Shown piece after piece: positions 20,201 through 27,651 of a DNA stretch of 64,000 nucleotides (position 1 is the stretch's first letter; each line of letters begins with the position of its first letter). The notes under the pieces were generated by a model. That model saw only the letters and a program-made list of their open reading frames with translations, had not been told where the DNA came from and searched no databases. Source of the DNA: Sipunculus nudus. Lineage: Eukaryota > Annelida > Sipuncula > Golfingiida > Sipunculidae. The stretch lies in NCBI GenBank assembly GCA_026874595.1, contig CM049318.1:3473741-3537740 (forward strand). The letters are read 5' to 3'. The translations under genes were made by a program, and so were the position numbers.

Positions 20201-22361
20201 CTGCATGAATACATGTAAGTCAACTGTGAATGTAATATTTATTATTCTTCCAACACAATAACGTCACTTTAATTCTTACCTCAGATGGAATGAGAGTTCA
20301 ACAAGCAGATGAAAAATGTAAAGTACTGTTGGAAATGGCATGCACATATGCATACACTAGAACTGATACGAACTCAAAAGCTTGTACTGCCACCTCAACG
20401 CCTTAAAATTGTTGTTTAGGCGGCATGCTGCCGCTAGAAGATCCCCCCGCATCTCTTAGAGGGATGTTTATCCATTTCATTACTGGCCATTGTAACCTGG
20501 TCCGAGTCCATTCAAGGCAGCGCGTTACACACTTTACTGAGTCAGGTGTACCTTTGACCACATTCAAGCTAATCCCCTGCACAATGTCGCAGTCAGTTTG
20601 CCCACGTGTAAAAGTCAATTTTTATAAGATATCCGAAACAGTTATAGATATCAAAATATCATATGCGTCAAACATCTCCTTGTTCTAAGAATTTTACACC
20701 TGACCAAATTTCATCATGGTATTCCAGTAGAATCAGGTGTTATTCCCCTAAAAATACTACAAGCTGAACAAAAGATTTCTTGCCTACATGCACATCCGGG
20801 CAAAACATGTGGCATTTACTTCTGCAGCCTAAACTTGAGATATTTCGTTCCTCAAACAGATCTTTCCTTGTGAAAATTATCCAAGACAACCCACACTACG
20901 TGTTTGAGTCTGGTAGATCTGCAAAGATATAATAAGTTTATATTCACACATAAAAATCATAGAAGTTGGGCACATCTGATAAGCCACCTGAGATAACGGA
21001 TGCACAGAAAATGGTTAATTAAAAGACCTCTTACACGGGGTTCACTCTACAACAGGATAGCCGGAGATGATAGAGAGTGTGATAAACGGTGTCAGTCTCT
21101 CCAGAATAGTATGTTACAAATCATAGTAATCACTGGTACATGATCAGAGTTAATACCTGCGGGGGATATGCAGTTCCCAAACCTACAACCCGGAGCCAAA
21201 ATAGCCAAAACATCGTGTCTCGGCTTTGTGAAAATGGCTTTTAAACTAGTCAATGTTAAATTTTGATGTTATAGTCCGTTTCACCCCCTCATGTCTAACT
21301 GTGTTTTGCTATAAATTTTTTTATTAGTTACATTTCAAGGGAAACAATTATTGTGGAGAGCAGAGGATTAAAGGACCTAATTTTCAACAAAGTAAATAAA
21401 TACCAACCTTACACCTTATTTAAGAAACAAAATTATTTGAAAATATGAGAAATCAATCTACATTTTACAACATATCAGACCTACTTATGGCGGTCAAGGT
21501 CATTGGAAACATGCAAAAACAGCCTCAACTGACAGCTGCTGATTGGATGATCTCATGTAAACATTCTAAAAAATATAATCAGCTAAAACAAAGATGGCTA
21601 CTTATGGAGGGACACATTATATCTGCTAGATCATGGTGAAGAAAATGTTGTGAAACATAAACGGGGGATTTACTGTAAAATTCTTAATTGCCATATTAGG
21701 TTGTCACTTCCATATGTTGTTTTCTTGGAAATTATTGTAAAATATAAACTTTTAAGAAAAATCGTCTATAAAAAACAGGTGGACAACAGGTGGTGAAACA
21801 GACTATACCATGTGATCATTTATTTAATGTAAGTTGGGTGTATTTTCATCCACGTCCATAACTGTCACATACTTCGATATAGAACAAGGATAGTCAGAAA
21901 AGTCGGATCACAACGTATGAACTTTTTATGTATTCATCTCTCCATAAGATGAACAAGCATGGCGATTCTTACATCTCTCTTTATCACATACTAAGTAAAT
22001 TATTGGTAGTGTCATACGCAAATACATGATGAAATGTATTAGCTGACCAAATATACTTTCAGAATACTAGTTAATAAAAAATCGGCTCAAATTTAACATT
22101 ATGAGGTAATTCCGGGGACCACAGGTAATCTCCGTTTCCTTTCGATATGAACATATAAAGTATTTTTTTAATGTTACGAGAACATATATAAAATATTGTC
22201 TGTCGTCCCAGGTGGCCATGATGACGCTGAACATCGGTGATGACGAGAACGAGCTATTGTCATACGATGAGCAAGTTGTCCAAAACGAGGCTGCTGCACC
22301 GGTTACCATGACACTGGTCACCATAGCTGCATTGTTTCTCAGCATGGCATTTCATCCCTGA
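4204..22361 (+). CDS. RGM-family (repulsive guidance molecule/hemojuvelin-like) GPI-anchored protein, 10 coding exons
   Basis: Exons 4204-4228, 6349-6535, 8832-8995, 9362-9506, 10169-10337, 11471-11662, 12046-12142, 13133-13336, 13931-14043 and 22212-22361 join in one open frame of 481 codons plus stop. Residues 1-20 form a signal peptide (MKVLSLLTG...SVGA). Residues 21-230 are cysteine-rich and do not clearly resemble the usual RGM N-terminal domain. GDPH at residues 245-248 starts a partial von Willebrand type D-like RGM domain; in known RGMs the Asp-Pro bond there is self-cleaved. Later matches include LPDTFTDGS and YLSFLVRVP. RRKR at about 402-405 is a furin-type site. Four cysteines (about 411-425, ending CLFDC) resemble the RGM C-terminal region, and the last 21 residues are hydrophobic, as in a GPI signal. 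Sequons include NAT, NYS, NGS and NDT. Vertebrate RGMs bind BMPs and neogenin at the cell surface; a similar role here is inference. The exon 5 donor and exon 7 acceptor are weak. Confidence 0.85.
4532..4556. repeat. Short palindromic TA/CA microsatellite in intron 1
   Basis: The tract GTGTATATATATATATATAC followed by ACAC is self-complementary simple sequence. Confidence 0.6.
5775..6005. repeat. Dispersed repeat, copy 1 (intron 1)
   Basis: Resembles 9640-9862 over about 220 bp by eye. Shared blocks include CTCCTTGT, TTGTCGCG, GTGGACTG and AACCATAAC in the same order. The family is unknown; it sits within intron 1 of the RGM-like gene, and the second copy is in intron 4. Confidence 0.5.
6349..6535 (+). 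CDS. RGM-like gene, coding exon 2
   Basis: It enters at a pyrimidine-rich acceptor ending TAGCAG and ends at a GTGAGT donor. It encodes FLVLLAPSVGA, completing the signal peptide, then a cysteine-containing segment from DCNAQ to TFC. The acceptor is a NAGNAG, so the exon may also begin at 6346 and add one Ala residue inside the signal peptide. Confidence 0.85.
6664..6684. repeat. Poly-C tract (21 C)
   Basis: A homopolymer of 21 C lies in intron 2, about 130 bp downstream of exon 2. Length in such runs is prone to sequencing error. Confidence 0.85.
7633..8354 (-). mobile_element. Solo LTR of a Ty3/gypsy element
   Basis: It begins TGTTACGGAACCTAAT and ends CCTGTAACA, and is flanked by a perfect 4-bp target duplication ACTT (7629-7632 and 8355-8358). 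The first 230 bp closely match the LTRs at 40266 and 46076, including GATCACGTATGCGTGA and the AAAGAAGTCAGTG block, while the middle is diverged; the later ACACAGCCCC block is shared again. It therefore belongs to the same or a sister family. It lies in intron 2 of the RGM-like gene, opposite to it by the orientation of the full element. Confidence 0.85.
8659..8813 (+). mobile_element. Solo LTR of the TRIM-like element
   Basis: This 155-bp copy begins TGTTACGGGG and ends TTCGTAACT, colinear with the LTR at 18867-19021. It contains an A-box-like TAGCGAAGCGGT at 8715-8726 and a perfect B box GGTTCGAATCC at 8758-8768. Flanks CAGT and CAAT could be a decayed 4-bp target duplication. It ends 18 bp before the exon 3 acceptor. 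Confidence 0.8.
8832..8995 (+). CDS. RGM-like gene, coding exon 3
   Basis: The acceptor is TCTTATTTCAG and the donor is GTATTT. It encodes cysteine-rich sequence (GSCYDSLVFACKRDD ... SRRICNQ). Entry in phase 2 and exit in phase 1 match the neighbours. A TRIM-like solo LTR ends only 18 bp before the acceptor. Confidence 0.85.
9362..9506 (+). CDS. RGM-like gene, coding exon 4
   Basis: Bounded by a TATAG acceptor and a GTAAGA donor. It encodes GRQHNFMQCAPPDSE through an N-glycosylation sequon (NAT) to LLC. Phases agree with exons 3 and 5. Confidence 0.85.
9640..9862. repeat. Dispersed repeat, copy 2 (intron 4)
   Basis: Partner of 5775-6005. It shares the CTCCTTGT/TTGTCGCGCATGC block and the GTGGACTGTATTTAGTCAC end. 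No terminal inverted repeats or coding sequence are seen. Confidence 0.5.
10169..10337 (+). CDS. RGM-like gene, coding exon 5
   Basis: It encodes a basic start (RGAARKARV) then a dense cysteine cluster (TCNQ, YPCGM, DFCTLKAC). The acceptor may be at 10168 or, nine bases later and in frame, at 10177. The 3' end is uncertain: exon 6 requires phase 0, which fits GT at 10338 or 10341, both poor donors, while the better-looking GTGAAG at 10327 is out of phase. A small missed exon in the 1.1 kb intron is possible. Confidence 0.65.
10402..10751. repeat. Poly-G tracts in intron 5
   Basis: Two G homopolymers lie at 10402-10415 (14 G) and 10735-10751 (17 G). Nothing else is recognised between them. 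Confidence 0.8.
11150..11213. repeat. (TA)n microsatellite
   Basis: About 32 TA units in intron 5 of the RGM-like gene. Confidence 0.9.
11471..11662 (+). CDS. RGM-like gene, coding exon 6 (GDPH exon)
   Basis: A TTTAG acceptor and a CAG/GTAGGT donor frame 64 codons exactly. It encodes AYGDPHLRIYNYSKPVTC and continues to TAENTVVNQDNQATAMTQ. The GDPHLR motif and the following pattern align well with the RGM family core (FGDPHLRTF in vertebrates). The cysteine that normally sits three residues before GDPH in vertebrate RGMs is absent. Confidence 0.9.
12046..12142 (+). CDS. RGM-like gene, coding exon 7
   Basis: It encodes YYPSEPQVAITYFANGS then LPDTFTDGS, which matches the RGM LPAAFVDGS region. 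The donor is GTAGGG. The acceptor at 12045 has a poor pyrimidine tract but is the only one keeping frame with exon 6; a perfect TACTAAC branch-point sequence lies at 12011. Confidence 0.75.
12288..12366. repeat. Small inverted repeat, part of a dispersed repeat family
   Basis: Arms of 17 bp at 12288-12304 and 12350-12366 (GATGCACAATTCGATAC and its complement) match at 16 of 17 positions around a 45-bp loop. The following sequence to about 12432 (CAAAGCAGCGGTTT) recurs near 30277-30318, and the arm recurs near 30170. It lies in intron 7. Confidence 0.55.
12792..13092. mobile_element. MITE-like element next to exon 8
   Basis: Ends AGCTGCGTTTCCTTGGCGC and, on the other strand, AGCTGCGTTCACTAGGCGC match at 16 of 19 positions as terminal inverted repeats about 300 bp apart. 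The interior has no coding capacity. No clear target duplication is visible. It ends 40 bp before exon 8. Confidence 0.5.
13133..13336 (+). CDS. RGM-like gene, coding exon 8
   Basis: Acceptor TTTATAG, donor GTGAGA. It encodes 68 codons, including IRHLGSGFFG and YLSFLVRVPAQLL, resembling RGM VRQVGRYLTFAVRMPEEV, and ends ESCDNPIDLS, which carries the equivalent of a conserved cysteine. Confidence 0.85.
13931..14043 (+). CDS. RGM-like gene, coding exon 9 (furin site and four cysteines)
   Basis: Acceptor TTCTGTACAG, donor GTGAGT. It encodes GYGSRSSRRKRDIS, containing an RRKR furin-type site, then a C-x3-C-x5-C-x3-C segment ending CLFDCVSTNDTG, which parallels the RGM motif CVFDLLTTGD. Confidence 0.9.
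14654..15010 (-). pseudogene. LINE ORF2 C-terminal region, remnant
   Basis: An open stretch of about 118 codons follows the RT remnant in the right order and strand. It resembles the weakly conserved C-terminal part of LINE ORF2 proteins (for example QWLQCMETWHGYHHQLNTK), but no zinc knuckle is clear. The call rests mainly on position. Confidence 0.45.
15250..16820 (-). pseudogene. LINE reverse transcriptase, broken and expanded by a minisatellite
   Basis: Recognisable RT blocks occur in order on the - strand: LNDRISLDETLRAIS and KATGIDGITAEVW (around 16.6 kb), PIPKK (16.46 kb), the motif A block FVDLTRAFD (about 16.22 kb), GINGKCMSAIQAMY, then after the 17-copy repeat TVRVSGLYTDIF, and finally FSLFVGDLTKG and the motif C block. 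The catalytic YADD is lost: TAG at 15465-15467 replaces the tyrosine codon ahead of ADD. Other stops and frameshifts separate the blocks. RT would have primed on nicked target DNA in the active ancestor; this copy cannot. Confidence 0.8.
15631..16140. repeat. 30-bp minisatellite, 17 copies, inside the LINE RT frame
   Basis: Seventeen exact-length 30-bp units with few substitutions, mostly in the ACAT-AGCC part (ACATAG, ACAAGG, ACATGG). Because 30 is a multiple of three, frames on both strands stay open; on the LINE strand each unit reads AIQAMYQTTR. The flanks are the normal RT sequence on both sides, so the array grew inside the element. Units around 15880-15990 alternate two variants, suggesting duplication of two-unit blocks. 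Confidence 0.95.
17360..18830 (-). pseudogene. LINE APE-type endonuclease remnant
   Basis: The - strand encodes NVNGYGTKSGFVNDRESI and VIYLSETCLF (about 18.7-18.83 kb), then CVCYMPPQHSSRG, APIIICGDF (about 17.75-17.9 kb), and SWRGTSVGDYFI with WLFDHSVL (17.4-17.6 kb). These match, in order, the N-terminal, YxPP, GDFN and SDH blocks of AP-endonuclease-like LINE nucleases. Final Asn of GDFN reads Lys and the SDH block reads FDH, so the enzyme would be dead even without its stops. Confidence 0.75.
18867..19021 (+). repeat. TRIM-like element, 5' LTR with Pol III-type boxes
   Basis: It carries an A-box-like TTGCGAAGTGGC near 18924 and a perfect B box GGTTCGAATCC at 18967-18977, about 43 bp apart as in tRNA genes. 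No complete cloverleaf is apparent, so this is a tRNA-derived promoter rather than a tRNA gene. Confidence 0.75.
19025..19037 (+). other. TRIM-like element primer binding site (partial tRNA-Pro type)
   Basis: TGGGGGCTCGTCC lies three bases after the 5' LTR, the usual place for a PBS, and equals the first 13 bases of the gypsy PBS at 46052-46069. The last five bases differ. Confidence 0.65.
19141..19297 (+). repeat. TRIM-like element, 3' LTR
   Basis: Colinear with the 5' LTR. Its A box is better kept (TAGCGAAGCGGT) but the B box is damaged (GTGCGAATCC). Confidence 0.8.
19300..19830 (-). pseudogene. LINE ORF1-like remnant
   Basis: The - strand shows a helical start (ATKEDIYLEMSQVRADVQR) followed by ENLPEPGDDGSRGLINKIME and later FREIKAAMALRFRKGKVISA. 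This resembles LINE ORF1 proteins with a coiled coil followed by an RRM-like RNA-binding fold. Stops interrupt the frame. The TRIM-like element at 18867-19297 is inserted just downstream. Confidence 0.55.
22212..22361 (+). CDS. RGM-like gene, terminal coding exon 10 (GPI signal)
   Basis: Acceptor GTCGTCCCAG, in phase 0 after exon 9. It encodes VAMMTLNIGDDENELLSYDE, like the RGM C-terminal VNFTLAAYYALEDV region, then a tail TMTLVTIAALFLSMAFHP and a TGA stop. The short polar gap followed by about 20 hydrophobic residues and no cytoplasmic tail is typical of a GPI attachment signal. Confidence 0.85.
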   Translation: MAMMTLNIGDDENELLSYDEQVVQNEAAAPVTMTLVTIAALFLSMAFHP

Positions 22362-22465
22362 AGACCTTGTTTGGAAGGCAATCCTGCAGAAAATGTATAT
22401 TTGATGATTAGATAAGATTTGATGATATATAGCTAAATTTGATTCTTTTTCTGTAATATCATAGA

Positions 22466-22645
22466 ATTAAAAATGGTATCACAGTTGTTTGACACTAGTA
22501 AAACAATAACTTGTGAAAGGAGAAAATCATTAATGTTTGTTGCTTGTTATAACCGATAACCTAACCCTAACCTGCCATAAACTTAGGTCCATTCAGTTTC
22601 TCGAATTTTTCAATTATATAACATCGAAAGCCCTTATGGAATAAA
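22466..22645 (+). terminator. Polyadenylation signals of the RGM-like gene
   Basis: ATTAAA at 22466-22471 and AATAAA at 22640-22645 lie about 105 and 280 bp after the stop codon. Either could end the 3' UTR. Confidence 0.4.
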
Positions 22646-24189
22646 ATTGTCATTTCAGGAAAACTAATGCGCATCAGATTATGGTCAGACTAGCTGATAG
22701 ACCCGGTATACCGGGGTTAGGGAGATTTATAAACTGAGATGTGAAATGTTGGCTCATTTTTTATCCTAAAAGTTAACAGAAAATATAGGTTTTCAGTGGG
22801 AAACTGTCTCAATAAGATCTGTATAAACATTTTGGCACGACTGCAGAATAACTAACGAACCTCTATGAGGCACAACACTTCTGTGAACAAAAAACGTTTC
22901 TATGTCCAGCTGCCTGTATCTTAATTTTGCCATTTATTTTTATCTGCCTCTTACTTTTAAATTAAATGAATCCTAAACATCATACCGCCCGTCCGTATAA
23001 ACTCATAACCTGGTGGAGACAATGCGTGAGAGATCCTGCAGTCGCTCCAATATTTTTAACACTTATTTTGTGGGGCTGTCCTCGTGGCATGAAATTTATA
23101 CCCCGGTATATTTACCTTGAAGACCTGGACAGTGATGGTGTTTACATTGCAAACCGGAATGAGACGAGGGGGCATTCAGGTTTTCAATGATATTTGACTG
23201 GATTCTATCATGGGACGTATAAAGATTAGGTTGATGTGAGGAACACATGAAAAATTAATTAAATGTACGTTGCAAGGAAACTGTTCCTGACGAAAGAAAC
23301 AGAAATATGCATACCTCGTAAGTAGCAGAAGCGGACCCAACGGGACTGCATGCAGAGGGCCCGTTTCATTTTCAACCGCCGCAACCTTTTTTTTCATTTT
23401 TTTTATATCAGACAAATTTTGAGGCCTGAAACCCCCGACACCACCCCAGCCCTGTTCCTGAAATTGGGACCTTGAATTAGGTTTTGTCATTAATCCTCCT
23501 GGGTTGAACTCTCCATTTCATAAAGCGAGAAACATGCGTTTTTCCCTTTTACTGACCACGCACGTGGGTCACATCCCTCACTGAAAGCAAGCGTTATTTA
23601 TATGAACAATAGTCCTTAGTGTTAGACGTTAAGTGACCACGATGCCCACATTCCGGTGATTGCCGAAGGCAGTTCGGCTGTGCTCGGTAAAATAACGGAA
23701 AAATCACTCAAAATTATATGTATATTAACATTTTTTATTTTCATATCGCCTTTGTCACTGCTGGGATAATAACCTTTAAAATGATGTATGGCACAATATT
23801 GTACACAACGCGGTTTTAGAGAACACTGCGAACAAACGTGAACTGAATTACATTTATAAGTATTAGATGTCAGATCTTCATTATCGGTCTTTCCTTCGAT
23901 TCTTGGTTTGTCTGTAAGCGATCTCACTAAAAATCAGTTTTGATGAAAGAGGGTAAGGTAACATCAATTTACATTTTAGGTAATATTAATTTTTAAATCA
24001 AACAATCCTATATAAATGTTATAAAGGCAGTCTCTTGCCTTGGCATAGGCCAGCCTATTAATTGATATTATGGGGTCGCAGTAATTTGTATTACTACAAT
24101 AAAAATTTTAAAGGCAATTATTGTATCAACGAGAGCTCTTTATTATTATTCATTATCCACAGCACTTTGTAGACTATATGTATGTATAT
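22646..24189. other. Intergenic, no gene seen
   Basis: Only short open frames without recognisable domains are present. No clear repeat ends were identified. Confidence 0.5.
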
Positions 24190-24352
24190 TGGGTCTGGGA
24201 TCTGCTGTGGCCTAGTCGACAGAGCAGGCGACCGGCAATGGTAAGGTTCGATTAGTTCGATTCCCATCGGCAGTGAACCGACTTTTCTGTGTAGTTATGT
24301 TCCATCTCTAAATACAATGAACCAGTATGGCTATTCCTACATCTCTCTTTTT
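24190..24352 (+). mobile_element. tRNA-derived SINE
   Basis: An A-box-like TGGCCTAGTCGA at 24208-24219 and a B box GTTCGATTCC ending at 24264 lie about 35-45 bp apart, and the B-box region looks duplicated (GGTTCGATTAGTTCGATTCC). The tail ACATCTCTCTTTTTAATA is followed by a TA run. A similar tail block occurs at 21936-22000. Confidence 0.6.
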
Positions 24353-24375
24353 AATATATATATATATATATATAT

Positions 24376-25091
24376 TGTTGTAGGCCCCTTTGTTTCGTAC
24401 GCATTTTCCTCTGCTGCATGAACGCCGTGGTGTTGTAGACCTCTAAAGCCCGACACGTACTGTTCTCCTGGATCGCCCCCTACTGTTTATAACGTCGTCC
24501 GCCGGATAATCACCTATTATTTTTGTCGCTGGCACGGAACTCGCCCTATTGACAATCAACTTGTTTTTGTCCCTGCAACGGGACCCGCTCTATTGTGGAC
24601 TATTGTGGACTCCGACTTCAGAACAATTCTATCTATTGATTACAGTCGCTGCCTCGTTGAAATGAAACCACTTGACGCATTTTACCGCTTTTCAAGAATC
24701 CTGTAAAAGGACTCGTCACCGCTTTTCAGCGAGGACTCGATTATGAACTTTTCATGTTAACTTGTCAACCTCGGGGAAACGGAGCTTCTTTATTTGTGGG
24801 TCGTCCTCCCCCACAAGAAACCTTGGACTTTTATTTGTAAATAGGAAGCACTTTTTCTGTGTTGTGTTACTACGGACCAGATGATCTTCCGTTGAATTTC
24901 AGTTGGGTATTTATTTATTTGCTGCCGTTTAAAGAGACTTTGTTTAATATTCGTTATGTACTAATTCCATTTTTGCACTTAAACTCTTGTTGTGTTAATA
25001 TGAGAATATGTGTCTTTTTTTGAGAGAATTGTGAGAATTTTGTGTTATGGTTCGACCTGTCAGACTTGCCGTGTGAAAGAGAACCGTAACA
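24376..25091 (+). mobile_element. Solo LTR, gypsy type
   Basis: A 716-bp unit begins TGTTGTAGGCCCC after a TA run and ends AACCGTAACA, the same termini as the gypsy LTR read in its own direction (TGTTATAGG ... TTCCGTAACA). No internal region or clear target duplication is seen; the insertion lies in AT-rich sequence. The interior differs from the 40266 LTR, so it is a different family. Confidence 0.6.
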
Positions 25092-25121
25092 AAATATAAT
25101 TATATATTATATTATATTGTA

Positions 25122-25189
<68 letters not shown>
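25122..25189. repeat. (TA)n microsatellite flanking a TRIM-like element
   Basis: A nearly pure TA run that resumes on the other side of the element at about 25583-25652, so the element appears to have inserted into a TA microsatellite. Confidence 0.85.
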
Positions 25190-25193
<4 letters not shown>

Positions 25194-25578
25194 ACGGGGT
25201 GTCATAAAAGCGGACCGAACTGTCTCGTTAATGAAGCTTGCTTTTCTCGCGAAGCGGTTGGAACGCCGGACATGTGTGCCACCAAAATGGGTTCGATTTA
25301 GGGATCTTCGTAACAAAATGGGGGCTCAGGCCAAATGGGGGCAAAGTGGCCCAGGGAATAAGCTCACCAAACTGTGACTCCTGGGAAAATTAATCTTGTT
25401 CTGATAGCATACACTCTTAAGGGGGGGGGGGGGGGGGGGGGGTTACGGGGTGACATAAAGCGGACCGAAATGTCTCGCTAATGAAGCTTGCTTTTCTAGC
25501 GGACTTGTGCGCCACCAACTTGGGTTCGATTCCGGGATCTGCCCAGTGTTTTCCCCTGAGCTATTTGTCTTTGTAAAA
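25190..25578 (+). mobile_element. TRIM-like element, second full-layout copy, damaged
   Basis: The 5' LTR (25190-25315) lacks about 30 bp after its B box; the 3' LTR (about 25441-25578) lacks about 19 bp over the A box. The interior (25316-25440) is colinear with that of 19022-19140, sharing AAATGGGGGCTC, GGCCCAGGGAATAAGCT and CTTGTTCTGATAGCA. This independent copy shows that LTR-interior-LTR is the mobile unit rather than two chance neighbours. The polypurine position before the 3' LTR is now a run of about 20 G. Confidence 0.8.

Positions 25579-25582
<4 letters not shown>

Positions 25583-25652
<70 letters not shown>
25583..25652. repeat. (TA)n microsatellite
   Basis: About 34 TA units following the TRIM-like copy. 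Confidence 0.9.
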
Positions 25653-25655
<3 letters not shown>

Positions 25656-25904
25656 GGTTTAGAAAGGCGGGGGTTGCCGTTTTCTTGGGCTGCAGGTTGA
25701 TAAGAAACTCACATGGGCGGTCACATAAAGGATATCGAACAGAGGGTCAAAGCGAGACTAAACTGCTTAAGAGTGCTAAAAGCTGGAACAGGTGGCATGT
25801 CTACCCAAAGTTTGATATACCATTATAATAGGGACTTGCTTTCCGGTAGGCGGCGCAACGCGCGCATGTCTGGCTGACCGGCGCCTTGCTCGCAGTACTT
25901 GTTT

Positions 25905-26286
25905 AGTCTCTCTAACAGACGCCAGGTGCCGCTACCGCTCTGCTTCAGTACGTCTGTTACTGGACGCCGTTTTTTTTCAAGAATCTTGAAAAACGGAAGT
26001 GCTGTTCGACATGCGCATGGAAACCCCCCTAGCATTCGGAGGTAAATCCAGAATGGATGTCGTCCTTGCACAGACTCGACAGACCCCAATAAAGACAAGT
26101 AAACAATATTGTTGCTTGTGTGGCAAAAATTATCCACTTTTACCGGTCTTTTGCAAGGGTGGGATAATAGGGGGTTTCCTTGCGCATGCCAAACAACACT
26201 TCCGTTCTAAAAAAATGGCGTCCAATAACAGACGTACTGGTGCAGAGCGGTAGCGGCACCTGGCGTCTGTTGGAGAGACTATACCT
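25905..26286. repeat. Long inverted repeat 1
   Basis: Arms 25905-26031 and 26168-26286 (about 120 bp) are complementary with few mismatches; the core GAGCGGTAGCGGCACCTGG is identical. The spacer is about 136 bp. Each arm contains ACTTCCG followed by a GGCGTCC stretch, resembling ETS and YY1 sites of core promoters. It may be a foldback element or two inverted copies of a promoter. Confidence 0.75.
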
Positions 26287-27110
26287 GTTTGGCGCTGTAT
26301 ATAGAGCTTTTGCGCGTGCTCGGATTTTAATTTCCTGTTCACCGCTCGAAGGACAAAGTCAAGACAGATTTGTGCTGGTAAGTTTTTTTTTAAGTTATAT
26401 CAATATTTAGCTACCAAAATAGGAGTGAAAACTTTTCAAAGTTGATTTAGGCAAAGTTATGAGAATGGTACATTGTTGAGACCGATAGAATTTAGTCAGA
26501 TGCGGTACAATGAACGCGTCCGATTTGTTAACATTGTAATATATGTCGGCGCAGGTTCTAAAAATTTAGTTTTTTTTGTCAGTGTGTGGTTTCACTGTCT
26601 AGTAACTGCCAGGATGTGGTTTCATCTGCTGTCACCCGTCAGAATGACAGCTGATTATAACGTAACATTCCGGCGTTTGACAGTTCTGTGACGGATCGTG
26701 TCGCGATCTCTGCGGGACGCTTCACCTAGTGTATTTGACAGTGTCAGTGGACGAAAATAATAATAATGCCATCGTTGATCGTGCGCGTCTTTGTTATTAG
26801 TTACTCTGTTACTAAAAGTAATTTGTTTATGGTATATATGCCTGATATGTTTATTATATTTTTAACATTTGTGTACATACAACGTAGCTGGTGTTAATAA
26901 ATTGTAAACTACCTCCACTGCTTCAGGTAAGTTTAAGCTTGGTTAATGAATATAATTCACACACTGAAAGATATTGTATTACCTGTATATTATTTTTTTT
27001 TATTAAATTATCTGATTTTTACTTCAGGGTACATCATGCCTGAGCAGGAGATAGGGACGGCCTGTTGAGCCCATGGAATAAAATACAACAATAAAACGTC
27101 ATATGTGCAG
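26200..27110 (+). ncRNA. Candidate spliced noncoding transcript
   Basis: Possible exons are: one ending at 26377 with donor GTAAGT; one at about 26583-26926 with acceptor TTTTTTTTGTCAG and donor CAG/GTAAGT; and one from 27030 with a strong TTTTTACTTCAG acceptor and AATAAA signals near 27079 and 27091. No reading frame of useful length spans them. The start would lie in the right arm of the inverted repeat, after AAAAATGGCGTCC. This is built from splice signals only. Confidence 0.25.
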
Positions 27111-27280
27111 CTGTATATGTATTTTTTACTGAACATGGTAAAATTGTGTATATTTTTGTTCTATATTACACATTTTTTTTATATTCCAACATGCTTTTAT
27201 GAACAGTAAGAATTCAGTATTAATATAATTATTCATCTATTTCCTTTTTTTCCCATCATACCACTTATACACGTCATACA

Positions 27281-27651
27281 TTACTTATCTGACACTTTCC
27301 TAGCTTTTTTTACACTATTTGGTCCATCTCTTTATTATTCACTTAATATTTGAGATAGGCAGGCAAGAAGCCCCCGTCGTTTGGTCAGACAGCCATGGCA
27401 TAGCAACCGAGGACGCGCTTTCTGATCGTTTGATATGTCTACTACTGGAGTTTTTAGATCGTATCACCCCTGATGTAACAATGGTTCAGCAAATCACGCA
27501 TGTACTTCAACTTTAGCCTGAAACCAATTTGCCATGGCTGTCGGACCTAACAATGGGGGCTTCTTGCCTGCCTGTCTAAAATATTGAGTAAATAATAAAG
27601 AGATCGACCATACAGTGAGAAAAAAAGCAAGGAAAATGTCCGATAAGGAAT
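27281..27651. repeat. Long inverted repeat 2
   Basis: Arms 27281-27400 and 27530-27651 (about 120 bp) are complementary, including exact blocks GGCAGGCAAGAAGCCCCC and AGCCATGGCA. The spacer of about 129 bp has no coding capacity. Transcription across it would give a long hairpin. Confidence 0.8.

Larger units (their letters stand above)
14044..22211 (+). other. Intron 9 of the RGM-like gene (8.2 kb)
   Basis: It runs from a GTGAGT donor to a GTCGTCCCAG acceptor. Most of it is a decayed LINE on the opposite strand with a nested TRIM-like element. The parts 14044-14640 and about 20700-22211 show no gene; 21936-22000 shares a short block with the SINE tail near 24312. Confidence 0.8.
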
